From Saccharothrix ecbatanensis (lineage in GTDB: Bacteria > Actinomycetota > Actinomycetes > Mycobacteriales > Pseudonocardiaceae): 64,000 bases of DNA. The notes under the pieces are model-generated. The model was not told the DNA's origin, made no database searches, and worked only from the letters and a program-made list of their open reading frames with translations. Each line of letters starts with the position of its first letter. The first letter of the stretch is position 1. This document shows, piece after piece, positions 31,381 through 39,148 of the stretch. Made by a program: the position numbers and the translations under genes. The stretch spans positions 6,076,001 to 6,140,000 of the forward strand of contig NZ_JACHMO010000001.1 in NCBI RefSeq assembly GCF_014205015.1, read 5' to 3'.

Positions 31381-31959
31381 GTGACCGCGACTCTCGCGCG
31401 CGCCGACCTGCACCCGAAACTGGACGTGCGGTTCCTGCGCGACCTCATCCACCCCGAACGCGACCTGTGGACGCCGCGCGAACTGCGTGAGCTGACGTCC
31501 GCGGTCGCCTCCGAGCTGACCACGCCGTTGCTGGACATCCTCGACTTCGACCCGGATCGGCGCTGGTGGGCACGGCTCGGGCTGACCGGTGGCGTCGAGC
31601 TGTGGCTGCTGAGCTGGCTGCCAGGTCAGGGCACCGAGCCGCACGACCACGGTGGCGCGGCGGGCTCGTTCAGCGTGTTGACCGGTGAGCTGGCGGAGGA
31701 CTACCGGTACCCCGGTGGGCCGATCCGCAGCGCGTCGCGTCCTGTCGGGAGCGTTTTGGGCTTCGGGGCGGGGCGTGCGCACCAGGTGGTGAACCGCGGC
31801 GCCGTCGGTGCGGCGAGCGTGCACGCCTACTCGCCGCCGTTGGTGCCGACGCGGGAGTACGCGAGCCTGGCGGACGTCCCGCACGAGATCCCGCCGTTGC
31901 CCGCCCGGCGGCTGCCGTTGGAGCAGCTGCGCGTCCTGGCCGACCTGGAGGGTCCGTGA
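31381..31959 (+). CDS. Cysteine dioxygenase family protein (cupin)
   Basis: Cysteine dioxygenase oxidises L-cysteine with O2 to cysteine sulfinate using mononuclear iron. The protein has 192 residues. LPGQGTEPHDHGGAAGSFSV gives the first cupin motif with two iron His residues (HDH), and GFGAGRAHQVVNRGA gives the third His. AGGAG lies eight bases before the GTG start. It is preceded by the Cys-codon leader and followed by a rhodanese whose GTG overlaps its TGA. Leader, cysteine oxidation and sulfur transfer together make a small cysteine or sulfane-sulfur handling operon. Thiol dioxygenases for other substrates (3-mercaptopropionate) share the fold, so cysteine is the best but not the only choice. 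Confidence 0.88.
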   Translation: MTATLARADLHPKLDVRFLRDLIHPERDLWTPRELRELTSAVASELTTPLLDILDFDPDRRWWARLGLTGGVELWLLSWLPGQGTEPHDHGGAAGSFSVLTGELAEDYRYPGGPIRSASRPVGSVLGFGAGRAHQVVNRGAVGAASVHAYSPPLVPTREYASLADVPHEIPPLPARRLPLEQLRVLADLEGP

Positions 31960-32342
31960 GTGCCGAGCAGTTGCTGGACGAAGCCCGTCGTGACCTGACC
32001 CGCGTGCCGCCGGACCGGCTGGCGGAGCTGTCGGACGTCTTGGTGATCGACATCCGCCCGCACCACGACCGTGCCGCCGAGGGTGAGGTCCCCGGCTCGA
32101 TCCCGGTGGAGCGGATCGTCCTGGAATGGCGGCTGGACCCGTCCGGCACGCACCGCATCACCGGCTTCACCGCCGACACCACCGTGGTCGTGCTGTGCAA
32201 CGAGGGCTACGCGTCCAGCCTCGCCGCCCGTGACCTCCAACGCGTCGGCCTGCCCAACGCCACGGACCTGATCGGCGGCTTCCGCGCCTACGCCGCCGCC
32301 GGCCTCCCCGTCCGCCCCGGCGCCACCCAAGCCGTCACCTGA
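31956..32342 (+). CDS. Rhodanese-domain sulfurtransferase
   Basis: This single rhodanese domain of 128 residues has VLVIDIRPHHDRAAEGEVPG as the first half, and VVVLCNEGYASSLAARDLQR as the active loop with the persulfide-forming Cys. ATDLIGGFRAYAAAGLPV is the terminal helix. It transfers sulfane sulfur or detoxifies persulfides. The GTG overlaps the dioxygenase stop (GTGA), so the proteins are co-translated. Cysteine dioxygenase plus rhodanese pairs occur in actinomycetes and suggest linked oxidation and sulfur relay. Downstream is a large inverted-repeat array that probably ends the transcript. Confidence 0.92.
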   Translation: MSAEQLLDEARRDLTRVPPDRLAELSDVLVIDIRPHHDRAAEGEVPGSIPVERIVLEWRLDPSGTHRITGFTADTTVVVLCNEGYASSLAARDLQRVGLPNATDLIGGFRAYAAAGLPVRPGATQAVT

Positions 32343-32369
32343 CCGCCGTCCCGTCCCGTCCCGAGCGTT

Positions 32370-32540
32370 GAATTCACCCGTCCTGAACGTAGGACTCACC
32401 CGTCCCCAACGTAGGACTCACCCGTTCTGAACGTAGGACTCACGCGAGGTTGGGGTGAGTCCTACGTTCAGGACCCGTGAGTCCTACGTTCAGGACAACC
32501 GTGTCCTACGTTCGGAACGGATGAATTCAACGTTCAGGAC
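32370..32540. repeat. Palindromic array of a 22-bp intergenic repeat (AACGTAGGACTCAC family)
   Basis: AACGTAGGACTCAC occurs at 32386-32399, 32408-32421 (22-base period) and 32430-32443. Its reverse complement follows at 32455-32468 and 32477-32490, with a shortened copy at 32501-32512. TGAATTCA-type ends flank both sides (about 32369-32376 and 32522-32529). The whole block can fold into one long hairpin of more than 70 bases per arm. A single perfect palindrome of the same motif lies at 57785-57829. No gene is present in this gap of about 230 bases. Confidence 0.9.
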
Positions 32541-32576
32541 CGGAACCGGGGCTGGGGCGGTAGCGTCTCCAGGTTC

Positions 32577-33701
32577 GTGTGGAAAGTGCTGACCGGGCTG
32601 GTCCTGGTCGTCCTCGTGGTCTGGCGGCCGAGCGTCGCGACGTTCGGCGGGGCCGCGTGCGGCGTGTTGGCCGTGCTCGCCCTGCTGCAACTCGGGTTGC
32701 TGGTGGGCGCCGGGCTGTTCGGTGTGCGCGTCCCGTTGGTGGAGATCGGGGTCGGCGGCGAGGTCCGCACGTGGACGCGGCCCCACCTGCGGGTGGTGTG
32801 GCGGACGATCCCGCTGCTCTTCGCGGTCGGCCTCACGTCGGTCAAGGCGCACGCCCGCCGTCGGCTGTGGCTGACCGGGCTGACGTCCCTGCTGCTGACC
32901 ACCGCGGCCACCACTGTGGTCTGGCTCGGCGCGCTGGTCTGGTCCGACTCGGACCAGCCGTTCCTGCGCGGCTTCGCGGTCGCGGGCACGGCGGTGCTGC
33001 TCAACTCCCTGTGGCCACGACGCGGCGCGGGCACCACGTCACCCGGCTGGTTCGTGTTCGCCCTGCCCCGCGTGACCGGCCGCACGGCCGCCGAGTTCGA
33101 CGCCACGCCGATGGTCAACCAGGTGTCCGACGCGCTCGGCGCCGGTGACCTGGACCGGGCCGAGGTGATCGCGAACGACCTCATCGAACGCCACCCGACC
33201 CTGCTGGTCGCGATCGGCGCGCACCTCGCTGTGCTGACGTTGCGCACGAAGTACGGCGAGGCGCTGCAACTGGTCAGCGGTCTGATCGGACGCACCGACC
33301 TGGAGCAGCGGGACATGGCGTTCGTGCTGGCGGAGATGGCCAGTTCGACCGCCAACGCGATCGAGGGCGGCCAACTGCCCCTGGACGTCGGTCTCCCGGC
33401 GGCGAAACGGGCCGTGGACGGCGCGATGCAGTTCGGCTACCCACGCCACCGGTGCACCGGCACGCTGGCGCAACTGGCGTTGATCGAGAACGACCACGCC
33501 GCCGCGCTGACCCTCGCCACCCAGGCCAGGAACAGCAGCGAAAGCGGTTTGGCCCGCGCCGACGCCTTGGCCACGATGGCCCGTGCGCAGATGGCGTCGG
33601 GCGATAACGCGGCGGCCCGCGTGACGCTCGTCGAGGCACAGGAACTGGCCGGCTGGATGCCCCGCGTCGCGGAAACCACCGCCCGGCTCGGCATCAGCTG
33701 A
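32577..33701 (+). CDS. Membrane protein with C-terminal TPR-like domain, unknown function
   Basis: The product of 374 residues has about four membrane helices within residues 1-145. A soluble helical domain follows, with antiparallel TPR-like pairs (FDATPMVNQVSDALGAGDLD, RAEVIANDLIERHPTLLVAI, AALTLATQARNSSESGLARA, DALATMARAQMASGDNAAAR). TPR domains bind protein partners, and none is identifiable nearby. The GTG at 32577 is preceded by TAGCGT and ten bases. It follows the repeat array and converges on glgP across a bidirectional terminator. I do not recognise the family by name. Confidence 0.75.
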   Translation: MWKVLTGLVLVVLVVWRPSVATFGGAACGVLAVLALLQLGLLVGAGLFGVRVPLVEIGVGGEVRTWTRPHLRVVWRTIPLLFAVGLTSVKAHARRRLWLTGLTSLLLTTAATTVVWLGALVWSDSDQPFLRGFAVAGTAVLLNSLWPRRGAGTTSPGWFVFALPRVTGRTAAEFDATPMVNQVSDALGAGDLDRAEVIANDLIERHPTLLVAIGAHLAVLTLRTKYGEALQLVSGLIGRTDLEQRDMAFVLAEMASSTANAIEGGQLPLDVGLPAAKRAVDGAMQFGYPRHRCTGTLAQLALIENDHAAALTLATQARNSSESGLARADALATMARAQMASGDNAAARVTLVEAQELAGWMPRVAETTARLGIS

Positions 33702-33734
33702 GGACTGAGCACTGAGCACTGAGGACTGCGACAA

Positions 33735-33771
33735 AGCGGCGCCCGCCCCGAGATCCGAGGCGAGCGCCGCT
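33735..33771. terminator. Bidirectional terminator between the TPR membrane protein gene and glgP
   Basis: AGCGGCGCCCGCC at 33735-33747 pairs with GGCGAGCGCCGCT at 33759-33771 with one C-A mismatch, loop 11 bases. AAAA follows at 33777 on one side and AAA precedes on the other, so each strand has a short U-run. The genes on either side converge here. Confidence 0.72.
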
Positions 33772-33784
33772 CCCAGAAAAGAAC

Positions 33785-36355
33785 TCAGTTCGCCAGCACG
33801 ACCCGGCCCAGCTCGGCCGGTGACGCCAGCAGGTCGTGCCGGGGCAGCACGCGCACCGTGTAGCCCACCGCGCCCGCGTGCGGCAACGGCACCTCGATCT
33901 CGTAGTTCCCGTTCCCCGCGTAACGCATCCCGTGCGTGACCACGTCATACAGCTCGTCCGAGTCGCCCACGCGGCCCAACGCCACCTGCACGTCCACCTC
34001 GGACGGCTCCAACCCGGCCAGCTCCACCCGCGCACGCACGGCCACCGGCGAACCGAGGTTCGGCGTGACCGACCCGTTCAGCGACATCTCCGACTCCAGC
34101 ACCCGCACCCGCGTCCACGACGCCCGCAGCCGCTGCCGGTACGCCGCCAACTCCTTCGCGCCACGGAACCCCTCACCGACCACCGAAGCAGCCGACGACG
34201 CGGCGGGCGCGTACAGGTTCTCCACGTACTCGCGCACCATCCGCGACGCCTGCACGGCCGGGCCGAGCGACGCCAGCGTGTGCCGCACCATGGCCAGCCA
34301 CCGGGTCGGCACGCCGTCGTCGCCCCGGTCGTAGAACAGCGGCGCGACCTGGTTGCCGAGCAGGTCGTACAGCGCGGCGGCCTCCAGGTCGTCACGCCGG
34401 GTCGGGTCGGTGATGCCGTCGGCGGTCGGGATGGCCCAGCCGTTGCTGCCGTCGTACAGCTCGTCCCACCAGCCGTCGCGGATCGACAGGTTCAGCCCGC
34501 CGTTCAGCGCCGACTTCATGCCGGACGTGCCGCACGCCTCCAGCGGGCGCATCGGGTTGTTCAGCCACACGTCGCAGCCCCAGTACAGGTACCGGGCCAT
34601 GGACATGTCGTAGTCGGGCAGGAACACGATCCGGTGCCGCACGCCCGCGTCGTCGGCGTAGCGCACGATCTGCTGGATCAGCGCCTTGCCGCCGTCGTCG
34701 GCCGGGTGCGACTTGCCCGCGACGACCAGCTGCACCGGCCGTTCCGGGTGCAGCAGCATCGCGCGCAGCCGCTCCGGGTCGCGCAACATCAGCGTGAGCC
34801 GCTTGTACGTCGGCACGCGGCGGGCGAAGCCGACGGTCAGCACGTCCGGGTCGAACACCGAGTCGGTCCAGCCCAGCTCCAACGCCGACGCGCCGCGCTG
34901 CAACCACGACGCGCGCGTGCGGCGGCGGACCTCGCCGACCAGCTTGGCGCGCAGCTCGTTGCGCAGCTCCCACAGCCGCTGGTCGGTGACCGGCTCGAAC
35001 CCGTGCAGGCCGACGCCCGAGTCCTCGGAGTCGCCGAGCAGCCTGCTCATCTCGGTGGCGGCCCACGTCGGACCGTGCACGCCGTTGGTGACCGAGCCGA
35101 TCGGCACCTCGGACGCGTCGAAGCCGGGCCACAGGGCGCGGAACATGTCACGGCTCACGCGACCGTGCAGCTTGGACACGCCGTTGGCGCGCTGTGCCAG
35201 CCGCAGGCCCATGTGCGCCATGTTGAACAGGCCGGGGTTCTCCTCGGCGCCGAGGGCGAGGATGCGCTGGGTGTTCACGCCCGGCAGCAGCGTCTCCGGG
35301 CCGAAGTAGTGCTGGACCAGGTCCACCGGGAACCGGTCGATGCCCGCCGGGACGGGCGTGTGCGTGGTGAACACCGTGCCCGCGCGGACCGCCGCCAACG
35401 CCTGGTCGAAGTCCAGGCCCTCGACGGTGACCAGCTCGCGGATGCGTTCGAGGCCGAGGAACCCGGCGTGGCCCTCGTTGGTGTGGAACACCTCCGGCGG
35501 GGTGTGGCCGGTCAGCTCGCAGTACGTGCGCACGGCCCGCACGCCGCCGATGCCGGCCAGGATCTCCTGCCGGATGCGGTGGTCCTGGTCGCCGCCGTAG
35601 AGGCGGTCGGTGACGCCGCGCAGGTCCTCGTCGTTCTCCTCCACGTCGGAGTCGAGGAGCAGCAGCGGGATGCGGCCGACCTGCGCCTTCCAGATCTTGG
35701 CCCGCAGCACCCGGTCGCCCGGCATGGCGACGTGCACCAGGATCGGCGCGCCGGACGGCTCGGTGAGCAGCTCCAGCGGCAGGCCGCGCGGGTCGAGGAC
35801 GGGGTAGTGCTCGATCTGCCAGCCGTCCAGGCTCAGGCCCTGCCGGAAGTAGCCGGACCGGTAGAGCAGACCGACCGCGATCAGCGGAACGCCCAGGTCG
35901 GAGGCCGCTTTCAGGTGGTCGCCGGCCAGCACGCCGAGACCGCCGGAGTAGTTCGGCAGGGCCTCGGTGACGCCGAACTCCATGGAGAAGTAGGCGATCG
36001 CCTTCGGCAGCGGCTGGAGCTCGTAGTTGCCGTGCTCCCGACGCTGCTGGACCTCGTCCTGGCGGCGCTGGAACCAGCGCGGCCCGGTCGTGTAGCGGTG
36101 CAGGTCGTCGGCCAGCGCGCGGGCGTGGGCGAGGAACTGCTCGTCGGCGGACAGCGCGTCGAGGCGTTCGGGCGCGACCACGGAGAGCAGGCGCAGCGGA
36201 TCACCGCTGTCGGCCCACAGCTCGGGGTCGACCGACGCGAACAGGTCCTGGGTCGGCTGGTGCCACGTCCAGCGCAGGTTCGTGGCGAGGGTGCCCAGGG
36301 CCGTCAACGGCTCGGGCAGGCTGGCTCGGACGGTGAACCGGCGAAGTGCTCGCAT
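33785..36355 (-). CDS. glgP: Alpha-glucan (glycogen/maltodextrin) phosphorylase GlgP
   Basis: GlgP cleaves terminal alpha-1,4-glucose with phosphate to glucose-1-phosphate, using PLP. The 856-residue length matches the TIGR02094 (Rv1328-like) branch. MRALRRFTVRASLPEPLTAL is the family start, AYFSMEFGVTEALPNYSGGL the N-terminal catalytic loop, VFHTNEGHAGFLGLERIREL the substrate-binding region, and LEACGTSGMKSALNGGLNLS holds the PLP lysine. The ATG at 36355 is used; a frame extending to 36394 lacks support. TAAGGT lies eight bases upstream on the minus strand. In M. tuberculosis it is adjacent to glgE and glgB, as broadly here. With glgX it forms the degradative arm of the island. Confidence 0.95.
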   Translation of the reverse strand: MRALRRFTVRASLPEPLTALGTLATNLRWTWHQPTQDLFASVDPELWADSGDPLRLLSVVAPERLDALSADEQFLAHARALADDLHRYTTGPRWFQRRQDEVQQRREHGNYELQPLPKAIAYFSMEFGVTEALPNYSGGLGVLAGDHLKAASDLGVPLIAVGLLYRSGYFRQGLSLDGWQIEHYPVLDPRGLPLELLTEPSGAPILVHVAMPGDRVLRAKIWKAQVGRIPLLLLDSDVEENDEDLRGVTDRLYGGDQDHRIRQEILAGIGGVRAVRTYCELTGHTPPEVFHTNEGHAGFLGLERIRELVTVEGLDFDQALAAVRAGTVFTTHTPVPAGIDRFPVDLVQHYFGPETLLPGVNTQRILALGAEENPGLFNMAHMGLRLAQRANGVSKLHGRVSRDMFRALWPGFDASEVPIGSVTNGVHGPTWAATEMSRLLGDSEDSGVGLHGFEPVTDQRLWELRNELRAKLVGEVRRRTRASWLQRGASALELGWTDSVFDPDVLTVGFARRVPTYKRLTLMLRDPERLRAMLLHPERPVQLVVAGKSHPADDGGKALIQQIVRYADDAGVRHRIVFLPDYDMSMARYLYWGCDVWLNNPMRPLEACGTSGMKSALNGGLNLSIRDGWWDELYDGSNGWAIPTADGITDPTRRDDLEAAALYDLLGNQVAPLFYDRGDDGVPTRWLAMVRHTLASLGPAVQASRMVREYVENLYAPAASSAASVVGEGFRGAKELAAYRQRLRASWTRVRVLESEMSLNGSVTPNLGSPVAVRARVELAGLEPSEVDVQVALGRVGDSDELYDVVTHGMRYAGNGNYEIEVPLPHAGAVGYTVRVLPRHDLLASPAELGRVVLAN

Positions 36356-36496
36356 GGCGTCGGACCTTATCCCCCATCCAGCGGTGCGGGACAACCGTCA
36401 CCCGGACCGATGCAGGGACCGATACAGCTTCACCTGCGGTTACAGGCTCCCGCGTGTTCTTTCGTACACACCCCGTCACTGTTGACGCAACCAGCG

Positions 36497-37372
36497 TCAT
36501 CCGGTCAGGGTCGCGCACCGCTCGCTCAGCTCACGGACTCGGGCCGTGAGCGCGTCCAGGTCTCCGTCGTGCGCGTCTGCGTCGGCCACTGCCACCAGCA
36601 ACCGCGAGTAGTCGGCCATGAGCGCCCGGAACCGCCGGTCGAACTCGTGGCCCTGCCCCGCGGTGTGCCGCCGGTCCAGGTCGATGACCTGCTGCGCGAG
36701 GACCGCCGTCTCGGCGCTCAGCACGCTGCGGGCGTCGGCCGACTCGTCCCGTCGCGCCGCACGGGTCACGGCGAGCCTGCCGGCGCGGCGCGCACCCGCG
36801 TAGAGGGCGAGCGAACCGGCCACCACGGCCCCGAGCGCCGCCGCCGCGACGAGGTACCGGGGCAGGGACGGGTTGATGGTGCGGGCGCCGTCGGGCAGGG
36901 TGCCGGCCTTCACGAGGAGGTCGTAGTTGACCACCGCGACCTTCAGCGCCTCCAGCGGCCGGTCGGGGAACTGGTCGACACCGCGGCCGATGACCGTCTC
37001 GGCGACCGCCGCCCGGCCGAAGTTCCCGTCGTCCCGGTCCGGGATGAGGGCGCAGCCGTAGCGCTCGTAGTCGTCGTCCTCGCGGCTGAGCACCAGCACG
37101 ATCGTGCCGTCGGCCGCGCGTTCGACGTCGGCGCAGGCCGCCCGCCGGTCCGCGCCGGACGGGAGCAGCACGACGACGAGCCGCCGGTTGCCGATGACCC
37201 GCTCGGCCGCCGCCTGGTCGATCCCGGTCCCGGGCGCGGCGTAGACCGAGGACGACCGCACCTGCCGCGCGATCGGCCCGTCGAGCACGCCGCCCGACCA
37301 CAGCGCCCACCCGGCCAGGACCAGGCAACCGAGGACCGCGACGCCGAACGGCGTGCGGAGGAAGCGCTTCAC
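36497..37372 (-). CDS. Membrane protein, third gene of an uncharacterised three-gene operon
   Basis: The product has 291 residues. An N-terminal helix (TPFGVAVLGCLVLAGWALWS) exports an outer domain of about 130 residues with AAERVIGNRRLVVVLLPSGA, DGTIVLVLSREDDDYERYGC and LIPDRDDGNFGRAAVAETVI. A second helix (YLVAAAALGAVVAGSLALYA) follows, then a cytosolic coiled coil of about 100 residues (RSVLSAETAVLAQQVIDLDR). Two cysteines sit in the outer domain (ADRRAACADVE and ERYGCAL) and could form a disulfide. The GTG overlaps the upstream stop (GTGA). No family name is certain. The extracellular part has a faint resemblance to TPM-like domains. Confidence 0.74.
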   Translation of the reverse strand: MKRFLRTPFGVAVLGCLVLAGWALWSGGVLDGPIARQVRSSSVYAAPGTGIDQAAAERVIGNRRLVVVLLPSGADRRAACADVERAADGTIVLVLSREDDDYERYGCALIPDRDDGNFGRAAVAETVIGRGVDQFPDRPLEALKVAVVNYDLLVKAGTLPDGARTINPSLPRYLVAAAALGAVVAGSLALYAGARRAGRLAVTRAARRDESADARSVLSAETAVLAQQVIDLDRRHTAGQGHEFDRRFRALMADYSRLLVAVADADAHDGDLDALTARVRELSERCATLTG

Positions 37373-38703
37373 ACGAGCCTCCCCGCGAGGTAGACGTCCG
37401 GTCGGTAGTCGGCGCGGCCCAGCGCGCGGGCGGCGGCGTCCAGCTCGGCCTCGGCGCCGTCCAGCAGGGTCCGCACGTGCCGGTCCGGCAGGTCGTTCGC
37501 CAACGCCTCCCCCGCCGCGCCGAGCTTGCCGATGCCCCGGGTGAGGTGCGGGTCGCGGGTCAGGCCGGACACCTCGACGGCCAGCGCCGTGAGGCCGGCG
37601 AGACGCGCGTTCGTGCTGTTCACCGGCGCGCGACCCGTCCTCCGGAGCACGGTCCGGGCGGACAGCGCCAGGAACACCACGACGCAGCCGGTGAACAGCC
37701 AGGGCAGCGCGGGCAGCGCCACCCGCAGCGGATCGGGCGGCTGGTAGGGCAGCGGGCGGTCGAACAGGCCCGCGTAGCGGACGTCGGCGACGCGGGCGAG
37801 GTAGGCGGCGAGCACGTTGCGCTGCGGGTAGTCGTAATGGCTGAGCCGGTCGCCGAACTGACCGTAGAAGCTCGCGGCGACCAGCTCGTCGAAGTCGGCG
37901 GCGTGCGGGCCGTGGTACTCGATCCACCACCCGTAGAGCACCACGATCGGGGTGTCGGGGAACAGCCCGGCCAGCGCGGGGCCGTACTGCGGCACGGGTT
38001 CGCCGAACGGCTGCCGCGGCAGCGCCACGTACAGCGCGGGGCGGTCCGGGAAGGCGGCCGACGCGGACTGCTCGGGCACCCGGTCGAGCGTCGCGCCCTC
38101 GGCGGTGTGCACGCCCGTGCGACGCAGGTCGTCGGCGACGGCGGCCAGTTCCGCTTCGGTCGGGTCACGCCACGTGTGCTGGTCGACCGACTCCGGCTCC
38201 GGCCGGTCGTTCAGCGCCGCGATCAGGGTCACGAGCTGGTCGGTCACGTCACCGGTGGCGAACTCGGCCCGCCAGCCCGCGACCCGGTCGGCGGACGACT
38301 GGTACAGCCCGCCGCTCACCTGGGTGCCGATCACCCGGACGGTCACGTCGTCCACCTCGCGGACGCTCTTGCGCTCGTCCTCGTCCAGTCCGGGCGGCGC
38401 GACCAGGATGCGCACGTCGTCGTCACCGATGACGTCCCGCACGCGCTCGTCGTCCCACGACGCGATGGCGCCCGGCAGGCGGACCACGTCGTCGGCGCGC
38501 ACCAGGGCCGCCATCTCGTCCACCGACGGCACGGTCACGTCGCCCAGCTCGCCCGCCTCCCCTTCCCCGATGGCGGCGGACGGCGAGGGCGACCGGCCGT
38601 AGCTGACGTCGACGTCCTGCCCCTGGGAGAGCAGGAAGACCACCAGGACGGCCACCGCGGCGGCCAGCGAGCCCCAGCGCACCCACTCGGTCCGCTTACT
38701 CAT
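37369..38703 (-). CDS. Membrane protein with large extracytoplasmic domain, second gene of the three-gene operon
   Basis: The protein has 444 residues. One helix near the N-terminus (GSLAAAVAVLVVFLLSQ) precedes an external domain of about 300 residues with the core SVDEMAALVRADDVVRLPGA, VRILVAPPGLDEDERKSVRE, RPALYVALPRQPFGEPVPQY and PDTPIVVLYGWWIEYHGPHA. A second helix (ALPWLFTGCVVVFLALSA) and a cytosolic helical tail follow. The membrane plan (helix, outer domain, helix, helical tail) is the same as in the next gene, suggesting two related or interacting subunits. Its ATG overlaps the upstream stop by eight bases (ATGAGTAA). The function is unknown. Confidence 0.74.
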   Translation of the reverse strand: MSKRTEWVRWGSLAAAVAVLVVFLLSQGQDVDVSYGRSPSPSAAIGEGEAGELGDVTVPSVDEMAALVRADDVVRLPGAIASWDDERVRDVIGDDDVRILVAPPGLDEDERKSVREVDDVTVRVIGTQVSGGLYQSSADRVAGWRAEFATGDVTDQLVTLIAALNDRPEPESVDQHTWRDPTEAELAAVADDLRRTGVHTAEGATLDRVPEQSASAAFPDRPALYVALPRQPFGEPVPQYGPALAGLFPDTPIVVLYGWWIEYHGPHAADFDELVAASFYGQFGDRLSHYDYPQRNVLAAYLARVADVRYAGLFDRPLPYQPPDPLRVALPALPWLFTGCVVVFLALSARTVLRRTGRAPVNSTNARLAGLTALAVEVSGLTRDPHLTRGIGKLGAAGEALANDLPDRHVRTLLDGAEAELDAAARALGRADYRPDVYLAGRLV

Positions 38704-39004
38704 CGGCGGCCCGCCACAGCGCGTCGGCCCGTTCCGCGCAGTCGGCGGCGGTCCGGGCCGCGGCCGTGCCGCCACGGTCGGCGACGAGGGCTTCGGCACG
38801 GGCCAGCAGCCGCTCGGCCTCGGCCACCTCACCGCGCGCCGCGTCCCGGCTGATCGCGGCGCTCCCGATCGCGGCCCGAGCCGCCGACCAGGCGACCAGC
38901 CGCTCCCGTTCCCGTGCCCGGAATCGGGGAACCACCACCACGGCGAACCCCGCCGCCACGATCAGCGCGCCGCCGATCGGCCACACCAGCCAGGTCAACG
39001 ACAT
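38696..39004 (-). CDS. Small membrane-anchored helical protein, first gene of the three-gene operon
   Basis: The product has 102 residues: a single N-terminal membrane helix (WLVWPIGGALIVAAGFAVVV) followed by about 75 charged helical residues with a heptad look (RARERERLVAWSAARAAIGS, GEVAEAERLLARAEALVADR). ATG at 39004 is favoured over an in-frame start at 39079 because GTGGAG lies upstream and the helix then starts at residue 3. The topology puts the coiled segment in the cytosol if the N-terminus is outside. It overlaps the next gene by eight bases. The family is unknown to me. Confidence 0.7.
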   Translation of the reverse strand: MSLTWLVWPIGGALIVAAGFAVVVVPRFRARERERLVAWSAARAAIGSAAISRDAARGEVAEAERLLARAEALVADRGGTAAARTAADCAERADALWRAADE

Positions 39005-39136
39005 GCGCAAGCACTCCACGTGGTCGGACGAGCGAAAACTGGATCGGCCGATTCTCCACAACCACGTCCCGCTGTCCATCCCCCGGCACGACGCGCGGCC
39101 CCATCAGCGAACGTCGACGCCACACAGTGCACGAGG

Positions 39137-39148
39137 CACAGTGGACGG
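39137..39148 (+). promoter_or_regulatory. -10 CACAGT six bases before the IMPase-family GTG
   Basis: CACAGT at 39137-39142 plus GGACGG leads to GTG at 39149, with no ribosome site. This is the same geometry as other leaderless starts in the window. Confidence 0.45.

Noticed and set aside
32370..32540. Possible CRISPR array at the 32.4-kb repeats
   Set aside because: Units are spaced by only about 8 variable bases, half are inverted, and no cas genes are nearby. It is a palindromic intergenic element.
33836..37393. An 1185-residue plus-strand open frame
   Set aside because: It lies antisense to glgP and the membrane operon, has the His/Arg/Gln-rich composition typical of shadow frames in GC-rich DNA, and shows no domain.
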